The notes under the pieces are model-generated. The model searched no databases. It had not been told where the DNA came from and saw only the letters and a program-made list of their open reading frames with translations. The position numbers and the translations under genes were made by a program. Below are positions 48,101 through 60,100 of a DNA stretch of 64,000 bases, piece after piece. The DNA is taken from contig OX463852.1 in NCBI GenBank assembly GCA_949825065.1, forward strand, positions 19,308,189 to 19,372,188, written 5' to 3'. Source of the DNA: Odontocerum albicorne (taxonomy: Eukaryota > Arthropoda > Insecta > Trichoptera > Odontoceridae). The first letter of the stretch is position 1, and every line of letters begins with the position of its first letter.

Positions 48101-51100
48101 CCAGGGAAAGAGATTTGGCTTCAATGAAGAAGTGATTGCCGAAACTAACGCCTATTTTAAAACCAAAGATAAATCGTTCTACACGGCTGGCATAGAAAAG
48201 TTAGGAAAGCGTTGGAATGAATGTATCGTTCTTGAAGGAGACTATGTTGACGAATAAAGAAGAATTTTAGCAAACAAATGTTGTTTTAGTAGTTAGTCCC
48301 TCGACTTATTGATCGATGTGTTATGTAAATGCCTAGCAGTCCAAGGAATCCACAGCATTTGTAACATCACATCTCAAAAGCATCGATTCTCCTTTGATTT
48401 GGTGCTCTCATTATCTAGGTTTCTGATGAGTAAAGGCATATAGACAAAATCAAGCCACGTGTAAGACGAATTTTGGTTAAAGTTGTGATCTCTCTTTTCA
48501 AGTCATATTGCACTTTTGGCTAAATGGAGGAGTTCAGCCAATATTTTTTATAAATACATGAAATATAAATCATTCCATTGGTATGGTTTATTGTAACTTG
48601 GATACTATCATGATAATCTTTACTTTATCAACTGCAGCCTGGAACATCTCAGTAGAACTGTATCGAAACCATTCACTGAGGTCCTTGAGTCCTTGCCGAG
48701 AGATATGATATCTTACTCAAAGTATTCTGCTATTTATTTTTCCATGTATTATCAGTTGTGTTATACTAAATCTGAAAAGTTAAGCCTTAAATTTAACAAA
48801 AAGAATATGAAATCAGTGATTTGAAGAACAGGAGAAAAATCGCCATGTATTGCACTATAATAGCAGTGATTCCAAGGTTACCTATCACAGCTTATGTACT
48901 ATTGTGAACATTGTATGTAAAATGAGGGAAATTAAGTTTTACAAAAAAACCTAACTTCAAGGAAAGCTTTTTAAGAACTTTTATAAAAATAAATTGGGTT
49001 CATATTTTAGATACATTTAAACAGATTCACTTTAACACAATTTATTCCCATGAAAATTTGAAATGCATAATATTGACATGACAGAATGAAATGATTAAGA
49101 ATGCATAATATTGACATGACAGAATGAAATTATTAAGACTGCATACATAATATTGACATGACAGAATGAAATGATTAAGAATGAATGTGAACTTCAGGCT
49201 GGTGTGTTGTGTGTTGAAGATTGTAAGATGGAAAAAGCACTCTTATATGGTTTGGGTATGTAGAATAAATGAATGAAGAAACACTAACAAAGTATAATAC
49301 TTTTAATCTGTAAATAATAGTGGGTTCGAATCCTGAGTGTTTGCTCTCCCCTTGAGGAGATTCTGCTCTCTAAATGGCGCTATATAAGTTTTGCTTTTAT
49401 ATAATAATTATGAAATTATAAGATACCCTAGTGAGAATGCTTTGTTTGTGTAAATTTAAAGATCATTATTTTCAACCAATAGCTATTTAATATTTTATTT
49501 ATCACTAACCCCAGATATGATACAATCAGCCAGCACCGCAGGGATGTGGGGCAGGGCCTGAGGCAGCGAAGGCAAGGCTCTCTCCAGTACGGGTCCAAGG
49601 TCGGGGCAAGCCTGAAGCAGGCGGCGCAGGGGCTCGGGAGGCAAGCGCACCAGCACCCCACAAGATTGTGGCTTTAGCCGCTGGCAGCACTTCATGAAGC
49701 CCTCCCATACCACCTTGTGCTCCCACACCTGGGTAGTGGAAAACCAAACTGTTAGATGGATTTACAGAGCAGCAAGAACCAGATATTACTATATATTTCC
49801 TCATAATGCAAAAAAATTATAAATAAATAAAAAGTGGCACATATGTTGCCTTGAGAATGACTTTGATTTATTTCCAGCCTCATATTTAAGATATTTTTTC
49901 TTGTCACTCTCATGGGCATATGGAAATTCAACAAGTTGACATTTCACTTTAAACTAGTTGTATGGCTACTTAATTTTTGTAGGTTTGTGTTATATTATTA
50001 TTACACCTCAAAATTATTCTTTGACACAATCCTCACCATTCTCAGAGTTAGAACACCGCTTGTATAAAGACAATATGTATATCTGGCCCCTTACAGTCAA
50101 GTACAGAATTCAACAAGAACAAAAAGATGTGAAAAATCCAGGCAAGGAATCGGAATGTTAATGAATGGAATCAAATATTTGTGTTTATCCTTTACTTACT
50201 GATGGAACTATTAAGTCACACTAAAATAAAAAATACATTAAATAAAATACTTTCAATTGGATATTTATCGGGAATTGACAGTAAGTGGTGTAGCGTTTAA
50301 TCTTTACCAAAGACATCTACCCAAGCATTCACAATTTCTAGTATGGAGGAAATTTAAGAACAGGCTATTAATTTATTTGAATTGATACAGTAAGCTAAGG
50401 GTTTACTCACATGGTATATACTCATAATTAAGTATCATAACTCCTTAAGGTACCAAGAATATTTGACAAAAGAACTGAATATAATCTACAATCGGTAAAA
50501 AGTACGAGGCGTATCCAGAAAGTAAGTGTACTGAGGCTCTCACGACCGGATGGATTGTATTTTCGACATGTTGGCTACACTTCCGTGTAGCTTGACCCTT
50601 CCCCTCCGCAACGAGACCGGTTCGAGGTCAGTACATTGAGAAGGGTCGACGCGACAACACATTTCGTGAAAAATGTCAATCCAATCTCCCTCCAAGTGCG
50701 AAATACGCGGCGTTATCCGTTATCTCGTTTGGAAGGGAAAACCTCCGGTTGAGGTTTATAATGAGGTGAAAACTGCATATGGTGATAAAGCTGTGAGACC
50801 TCTCCTCTTGTTCTGAATCGCCCTCCTCAATTTTTTTAAGGTCTCACAGTATCTTGCAGAGTTGATGGTCTCCCCTTGAGGCATATATTCAATTAAAATT
50901 ATGCCTTGACAGTCCCAAAACACGGATGCCATGATTTTCTTGGCTGAAATTGTGGTTTTGAACTTTTTGGCGGAGGGTGAAGAGGTGTGACGCCACTGTT
51001 GAGACTGCCTTTTGGTTTCAGGCGTGTAGTGTGCAACCCAAGTTTCATCTCCAGTAACGATGGAGCGGAGAAATTCATCTCCATGGAGTTTGCAGCGCCT

Positions 51101-54100
51101 CAAAAACTCTTGCCCGGCCTCCACTCGATTCAACTTGTGTTGGTCTGTCAGCTATTTTGGGACCCACCTCGCGGACAGTTTCCGATATCCGAGGGTTTCT
51201 GTGATGGTTTCGTGTAGTAGAGATCTGGAGATTTGCGGAAACATCGCAGAAAGTTCATCCACAGTCAATCTGCGATCGTCACGGAGCGCATTTTCGATTT
51301 TTTCCACAATTTCGTCAGTCACAATTGAAGGTCTTCCGCTCCTCTGATCATCATGCACAGACGTACGACCGTTTTTAAACTCGCGACACCACTTGTACAC
51401 ACTCGTACGTATCATAGCTTTATCACCATATGCAGTTTTCACCTCATTATAAATCTCAACCGGAGGTTTTCCCTTCCAAACGAGATAACGGATGACGCCG
51501 CGTATTTCGCACTTGGCGGGAGATTGGATTGACATTTTTCACAAAACGTGTTGTCGCGTCGACACTTCTCAACGTACTGACCTCGAACCTGTCTCGTTGC
51601 GGGGGGGAAGGATCAGGCTACACGGAAGTGTAGCCAACATGTCGACAATAAAATCCATCCAGTCGTGAGAGCCTCAGTACACTTACTTTCTGGATACGCC
51701 TCGTATGTAAATAAAGTTTTCACCTGTTTGGTGATGAGTATGTGTAAGATGTTGATGACCAGTGGGGACAGGTTGGCTGGGTGCAGTGTGAGGGCCTGCA
51801 ATACGGACCTCATTAGCAGAACAGGCAGCTGCGGTTGCTCCACTAAATTCTGAAGGACTGATTCTAACACCTGCAAAAGTTTAAGAAAGTTAATCACTTT
51901 AATTGTTATAATTTTTTTATTATCATACATGTGCCAACATATTTTATTATCAATTAACACATCGATCAATAAATTCCGGGACTAACCAACAGGTGGCGTC
52001 TTTAATAACAAATTCATACCATTCTCAGTTAGTACCAATCTTTAGAAGTTACCTGTCAAACTTTCATGACATTCCGACATTGTGTCATTGAGTTACAGTG
52101 GTTTTAGTGACGCTACTTTTGCTATTTTCAAAACAATGGAAAAAACCGAATTTCGTGTGTTGATAAAACATTGCTTTTAAATGGGAAAAAATACTGTTCA
52201 AACTCAGCGATGGTTTATTAAGTGTTATCCGGGCTCTGCTCCGTCGAAAACAACCATTTGTCGGTGGTATACTGATTTCAAACGCGGTCGTACAGACACA
52301 AAAGATTCTGAACGCTCTGGTCGTCCAAATGAGGCTGTTACACCAGAAAACATAAAAAAAAACTCAAAATAATGATGGAAAATCGCAAAGTAAAGTTGCG
52401 TGAGATAGCTGACATCCTGAAGATATCATTTGGTAGTGTTTACACTATTTTGCATGAACATTTGGTCATGAAAAAGCTTTTTCGAAATGGGTGCCGCGTT
52501 TGCTCACAATGGAACAGAAACAACAACGCATCGATGATTCAGAGCGCTGTTTGGCACTGTTTACGCGAAATAAACAGGAGTTTTTGCATCGGTATTTGAC
52601 AATGGATAAAACTTGGATCCACCACTATACTCCGGAATCAAATCGGCAGTCAGCTGAGTGAAGAGCAGCCGGTGAAAGTCGTCCGAAGCGAACAAAAACT
52701 CAACAGTCGGCCGGGAAGGTTACGTATTTTGGGGATGCGCATGGTATAATATTCATCGATCACCTTGAAAAGGGAAAAACCATCAATGGCGAATATTACA
52801 TAGCATTATTGAAGCGTTTGAATGCAGAAATTGAAAAAAAAAAAGTCCCATGTGAAGAAGAAAAAAGTTCTCTTTCATCAGGACAATGCACCGTGTCACA
52901 AGTCGATGATAACGATGGTCAAATTGCATGAGTTGAACTTCGAATTACTTCCGCACCCACCGTATTCTCCAGATGTAGCCCCCAGCGACTATTGGCTGTT
53001 CGCAGACCTCAAAAAGATGATCCTGAGATTTGCAAAGATTCCAAAGAGATTTGGCTCCAATGAAGAAGTGATTGCCGAAACTAACGCCTATTTTGAAACC
53101 AAAGATAAATCGTTCTACACGGCTGGCATAGAAAAGTTAGGAAAGCGTTGGAATGAATGTATCGCTTTTGAAGGAGACTATGCTGATGAATAAAGAAGAA
53201 TTTTGGTAAACAAATGTTGTTTTAGTAGTTAGTCCCGGGACTTATTGATCGATGTGTTATGTTGGATAATTTATATTGAAATATTGATATATTCTATTTT
53301 AGCTCTTTTGTCCAAAATGTATTGAAAAATATACACATTTATGTTTCGAACAGAATATCACATTGAAGATTAGTATACATTAGTAGATTAAAACGTGAAT
53401 GTTACGAGGTTATCTAAAATGCAATTATCAGTCAATATTTGAAAGTCAAGATATTGAAGTAAAGTGGACATGTGCTTCACATGCAGGATGATGAAACCCA
53501 ATTAATTTTGAAAATAATTCAGGAGATGAACCACAAACAATGTTAAAAATGATTCACGTAATGAAACACAAATATTAAAACTAATTCACGAGATAAACTT
53601 TAAAAATAATTCAAGAGATGAACCCCTTAAGAAAATTTAAAATAAGTCACCCTATGAACTTTAATAAGATACCGGTCTTCCAACCCATGGGACGAGAGTG
53701 AGTTTCCTGTAGAAACACAGATTTTTCAATAAGGATCCAAGCTGGTTTTCACTTAATACCTCTCTGGTTGGTTGAAGAAGGTTACCACATGCCAATAAAC
53801 TCGCCAGATTATACCGTTGAAGAAAGTGCAATACAATACAAGACAAAACAATAAAGAAGACCTTGACAGTTGGAGTTTTGATGGCCTAAAGGATGTCATA
53901 TTCAATGGTCAAAGCAGTCATCTGGAACTGGTGAGTAGGTGCTGAAAACGTCCAGATATGGAAATGCTCCCTTATATTTTTCATTTGTACATACTCTTGT
54001 ATTTTTTTCATCTTCTTCCGTTTTTCAGAATTCGAATACTTTGATCATGTCACATTTTTTTAGGTCTTCTCAAATGTTTTGTTCCTTCTATACTACTCGA

Positions 54101-57100
54101 ACAGATTTTCTTTTAAAATTGTTCTTTTATGAATGACTGATCCATCTCAATGCTCCTTCTTCATCTGTATTACTATTTTATTTTAAAACGCATTATTTCC
54201 TGATTTACTCAATCTTTATTCTATCATACATTATTTTACCACACATTCTACACAACACTTACATTATTTATTACTTTATTTGTACTTTTACCATATCCAA
54301 CCTTGCCTTGCAAATCCTAAAGTTGGAATCAAAATGCCACTGTGAACAACCAGTTTTGCTTCTCTGAAAATGATACCTACAGTAAGTAGAGGCAGAGGCA
54401 AGTGAAATGAAATAAGATAAGATACCTTACTGCGTCAGTAAAATAATACTCACATCACACGTATAAGCCTGTTTCTCAGCAAAACATAAAGATGTTGCTT
54501 TTACCACAAACTTCAACTCCGCCTTTGTTGAGTCTATTAAATGTAGAGCTATCAACAGTTCTGCAGGAGTCACTGAAAGGGAATATTTTATGTTAAATTC
54601 ACATTCAAATAGTTCTATAAATAAAGTTTCAATCTGCCTGATTTCTTATTTTGACAATGTCAAATGAATTGAGATTTTTTCAATATTTCAGTGTTGCAAA
54701 CAAAAAAAGGCAAGTTCGGTGTGGAGGGTTCAGAAAGCAAATTTAAGAGTATCTTGAAATATACTAAACAAGTTTAATAATTATAATTAATGCCTTTCAT
54801 AAGTTTCAACTCGTTAATAATGTTGATGATTTCAATATATTGCAGAATGTCTCTCTCAAATTATAACTCTCGCACACAATACTGTATCAACAGCAAGCAT
54901 TTAAAGAGGATCTTTGAGGTCAGAGACCAAGTAGTAGTTCCAAGTCTCCCATATGCTAGTCACATTAATAATATAATTTCAAAAAACCACAAAATGCTTG
55001 GTTTCCTAATTAAAAAAAAGTATTGGGTGTACAAATCAGTTCGGTCCGTTTTTTTGTGTTCAAAAATGCATTTATTTCTAAACAAAATGAATGAATAGAT
55101 CAATTAAAGTATTGTCCATCGCTGGCTACTACTTTTTCCCATCTCTCAGGCAATTTTCGAATTCCATCTCGAAAAAATGACTCGTCTTTTGAGGCGATCC
55201 AAGTTTGGAGCCAGTTTTAGGTTTCTACGAAAGAAGTGAACCGGTGACCAGCCAAATCGTGCTGCATCCTTCGGAACAACCAGTAATCAGAAGGAGCAAT
55301 GTCCGGGGAATACGGCGGGTGCGGTAAAACATCCCATTTGAGCGTTTCCAAATATTTTTTTACGACTTTTGCGACATGAGGCCGAGCGTTGTCATGAAGA
55401 CGAATAACTTTATCATGTCTTTGCTCGTATTCCAGCCGTTTTTCTCGCAATGAACGGCTCAAACGAATTAATTGTAGCCGATACCGATCGCCCGTAATGG
55501 AATCGCCAGGTTTCAGCACCTCATAGTAAACAACACTCCTTTTCCCACCAGATACAGAGCATGATCTTCGAACCATGTATGTTCAGTTTTGGTGTTGATG
55601 TTGAGGTCGATGGCAACGATTGACCGGGCTTAGCGTAGTATTTTTTCTTCTTGGGGTTATCGTAGAATATCCACTTCTCATCTCCAGTTACAATCCAATG
55701 CAAAAACCTTTTCTTTGTTGCCTTTGAATCAGCTGCTCGCAAGTGAAAAATCGCCTTTCAATGTCTCTCGGTTTAAGTTCATAAGGCACCCATTTTACTT
55801 GTTTTTGAATCATTCCCATGGCTCTCAATCGTACGGAAACGGCTTGTTGAGTCACTCCCAATGATTCTGCAAGCTCATCTTGCATTTGACTCTGATCTTC
55901 TTCGAGTAATGCCTCTAATTCTTTGTCCTGGAATTTTTTTGGCTGTCCAGAGCGAGGCTTGTCTTCGACACTAAAATCTCCATCCTTGAAACGTCGAAAC
56001 CATTCCCTACATGATTTATCAGTTGGAGCAGCGTCACCATAAACTTCGACAAGCATTCGATGGGCTTCAGCTGCACTTTTCTTCCAATTAAAGCAGATAA
56101 TTAAAGCCTCCCGCAAATGCTGCTTGGTTAACACAAAATTCGACATATTCAACACTGTACAAAATAAGGTTTTTGCATGAAACTCAAAGCGATATAAACT
56201 GAATATTATTGGCAGATGTCTAACCTCTCTGAAACCGCCAAAATCGGCTGTCACTATGAACCATTCATAACAGCCAGAGCCATCTTTTGGAAACGGACCG
56301 AACTAATTTGTACTCCCAATAATTTAAACTTTATTGTTTGTAAAGGCTACGACCATTCAAAATGAATACATAAATAAGTTCCAACTTATAAACTAAAAAA
56401 ATATGGTACTGTTTATTTTTGTGCTTTTGGAAATTTGACAGTTAAAATATATAAATCCACTCATATTATAGATCACTTGACCAAGGGAAAATCTCACGTG
56501 AATATGTACGAGTATCATAAATGATAATGATTTGATCTGTCACACCCTTTAATTTAACTGGTTACATAGTAATACTCGTATGAAGAAATGTCACCAGACT
56601 GTACTTTAACTGGTTTTTAATATCACTAATCGAACAGTATTATGAATTTGCAGAGAATTTGTCTAGTCTCAGATTGGACTCAATTGCAATTTTTGTGGCT
56701 CAACCACATGGCGAATGAATAGAGCCCATAGAGATATAATATTAAGGTAAAAAAGGGTAATAAAGAATTTCTTAAAACTGTGACAGACTGGATAAAGAAG
56801 CAACATAACTCTTAAATAGAATGTAATGAAAGAGAAAGAATATTTTTTTTATTATGAGAAAATTACCTGGTAATAAGTAAGTATTATCACTTTGACTCCC
56901 TAATAATTTGTTAAATACCTCCTTTACCACAATGGGGTTTAGTTTAATCAGTTTAGGGAGAGCAGCGAGTACCTAAAAAATAATTTAAAAAATCATTCAC
57001 TTTTCTACTTAAATGAATTCTACATTGCTATCACTTTTGGAAGGAACACTGTCAGCCACAGCGTGTTGCCTCAAATATGGTGCCAAACCATTTTAGGTGT

Positions 57101-60100
57101 TTTTCAAGGTACCAATTCAAAGTTTCAATGTTTTCTTCTCTTTTAAATTAATAAGAATTAGAATATCGCTACCCTAATTTGTAAATTTGGTAACTCCACT
57201 TTTGACAAAAAATTACAACAATTGCATTTTGTTCTCGACATTCATATACACATGCTATAAAAATGTCCAAAATTATTGAAAGTGCCTTGAAAAATCCCTC
57301 AAGAAAAATTGATAACTCCTATGCTACAAATTTCAACACCGCAAAATGTGTAACTCCACCATTTTGTGTAACTCCGTTAGAATCAAGTGGCATTGTGGTA
57401 GCTGTCAAAATATTTCATTTAAAAGGTGTGTTCGGTTACGAATTTTGAAAAAAATGCATTATTTCCTATGAATATAAGAATAAACACTATTTTGTTAAGA
57501 TTATTACAAGTTTTTTCCCCTTATTTATGACTCAATATCTCATTTTATTCATCTAAGGGTGTTTCTGAGGGTAATTTTTTAACACGTGTAAAATCAACTT
57601 TGCATTTTAATTATTACTGGGTGGACTTAAACAAAATTGTGTTTATTTAAATTCATATTTGAAGCATTAAAGTACTTTTATAAGTATTGTCTATTTTTAT
57701 AGATGAATAGCAGAGGAATATTTATGGTTGGATTAGTGACAGAAAATCGTAAAAGTTATGAAGAAAATCGTATGAGTGATGGTTTTCAAGAATATCCAAA
57801 TTTATTTATTAAGAATATCCGAATTGCCAATTTTAGTCGTTGATAGTGATAATGCAGAAATCACATAATATTATGTATGGTAAATACGGATACTACTCAG
57901 TTAGAAGATTTATCAAAAGGAATTATAGAAACACAACCAGACACGGTTCACAATAATATTATAATTATGGAAAGTGCTGATAATATGGATATTGTACAAA
58001 ATTTGACTGAACTGATAACACAATCTGAGAAAACACAATCTGAGAAAACACAATCCGAGATAGTTAGTATTTAACCATTGATGGCATTATAAGTGATGAT
58101 GAAAGCCAAGGAGTCAAAATTTCATTAGTGCCGTATTCAGATTCAAATAATTCTACAATAATAGATCACTTCAACCTACTTAAAAAGTAAGAAAGAAAAG
58201 GTTTGACATAGATAGTTCTTCTTGGTTCTCTAGTAAGAACAAGGCAAACAGAGAGAAAGGAAAATGATATTTAGGCAGAAAAAAATAACAATGGATCAAA
58301 ATACCGAAGAATGATAAAAAACTTTAAAAAAGGTGTAAATGTAAAGTTTCTGAAAAAGGTGTCTTGAAGTGTTATTATATATCGGATAAGGACAGAATAA
58401 AAACATTTTTAACCAATTTTGGAACTTGAATTGGAAAGAAAAACGAATTTATGTATGTGGTGGGCTAGTGAAAGTTTTACAGGTAAAAAGACCGAGGGGT
58501 AGAACAGATCCGGAAAAATCCATTAGACTGTCGTCTACAACATATTTTCTAAGAAAGAATGATTCTGACATACAGGTATGCAAAATGATGTTTTTGCAAG
58601 CATTAGATTTAAATAGGATGACAGTATTAAACTGGACGAAGAAAAGTGGTAGTTTAGAATTTGAAAATGCAATTATTGTTAAAAAAAAGCAACAGGAATT
58701 GATTTTTGGAAGCTAATGAGAATCATACCAACTTTTTTAACGAGTTTCAAAAATTGAGTCTCATTTCTGCCGAAAAATAACTTCCATAAATTACTTGTTG
58801 CCCGAATGGAGGTCAAAATCAGAACTTTATAATTTTTATATAACCGAATGGTGCATAACAAGAGATATTACAACACCTTTCTCGTCTACTTCATTTCACA
58901 GACTTAATGTGATCTAAATTTGCATTTTCATGTAAAATTATTCAAACAATGAAAACTGAAATATGTTAGCTACATCAATCACTAAACTTTATTTTTGACT
59001 CCATGAGTAATAATTTTCTATAGTTGTAATTTTTATTTTATTCAACTTGTTTTATATTGTTGGATTTGTGTATTTCATCATCACTCTTGCATTGTTTATA
59101 TCTTAATAAAATATTTCAAGTTATTTGTTTTTCATTATTAGGAGACCTCCACAGTAAAAACTAATATTAATAAACAAATTTGCTAACTCCTGCAATAATT
59201 ACAACAATTTTTAAATATTTACCATCGCAAAATTGCTAACTCCAATAATTATCGATAAAATCATGATGCCATAATGATATTTAACTTTTTTTTACTCGGA
59301 GTGTATCTCTTGGTCGTCTTGATATTTAACACTTTATATGCGGGTGCCGCCGCGAATTCGTAGGTACGTGCAGCGGGCGTAAACCAGTGGAATGTGACAA
59401 TTTCTTTTTATTTACAAAAATCGCTCTATCTTCCAAATTATTAGTTATTTTTCAATGAATTTTTGAAAATACACTTACCATATGTTGCTCCCTAGTTATG
59501 TGTTATTTTTTAAAACAAATAACTTAACGTATACATGGCGTTAATCACTTATTTACAGCAAGTTTATGTAAACAATATAGTTTTCACAAAAGTGTTTCAC
59601 TAGTTTGTACACTATTATAATAATTATCCATGTACACATGATGCCACAAATTGATGTACGGACCAAGAAGCAAATGAATAGTATCTAATAATCGTCTTCC
59701 TGTCCCACTGTAAATTTCCATATTGCAGATGTACCCTGCCCTGTAGTGGCTGCACTAACCATGTGCACCAGAATACCATATTTTATATGTATTGCACACT
59801 TTAAATGAGAGCCTTCCTCGCCAGGGTATAATACTTTCATCCAAAGAAAGTTCCCTTTGAGGCTTGTAAACTGAAGAAAACTTTGGTACTATGTATGCAA
59901 CGTCCTTATTTTATCTTCCAAATTATTGGTTATTTTTCAATGAATTTTTGAAAACACACCATATTTTGCTCCCTAGTTATGTGTTCTTTTTAAAACAAAT
60001 ACATTAAGGTAAACATGGCGTTAATCACTTATTTACAGCAAGTTTATGTTAAATATATCTTTTTCACTATACCCATATGAATTCGTAAAGGAAAAATATT

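Noticed and set aside
49428..49804. Alternative overlapping minus-strand frames across symplekin exon E
   Set aside because: Only the frame with [11 protein letters not shown] has GT/AG borders and matches symplekin; the others are shadows of a GC-rich exon.
59592..59901. A second piggyBac insertion
   Set aside because: It lacks ends and TTAA and matches an internal part of the same element flanked by duplicated 3' sequence; it is an internal duplication.
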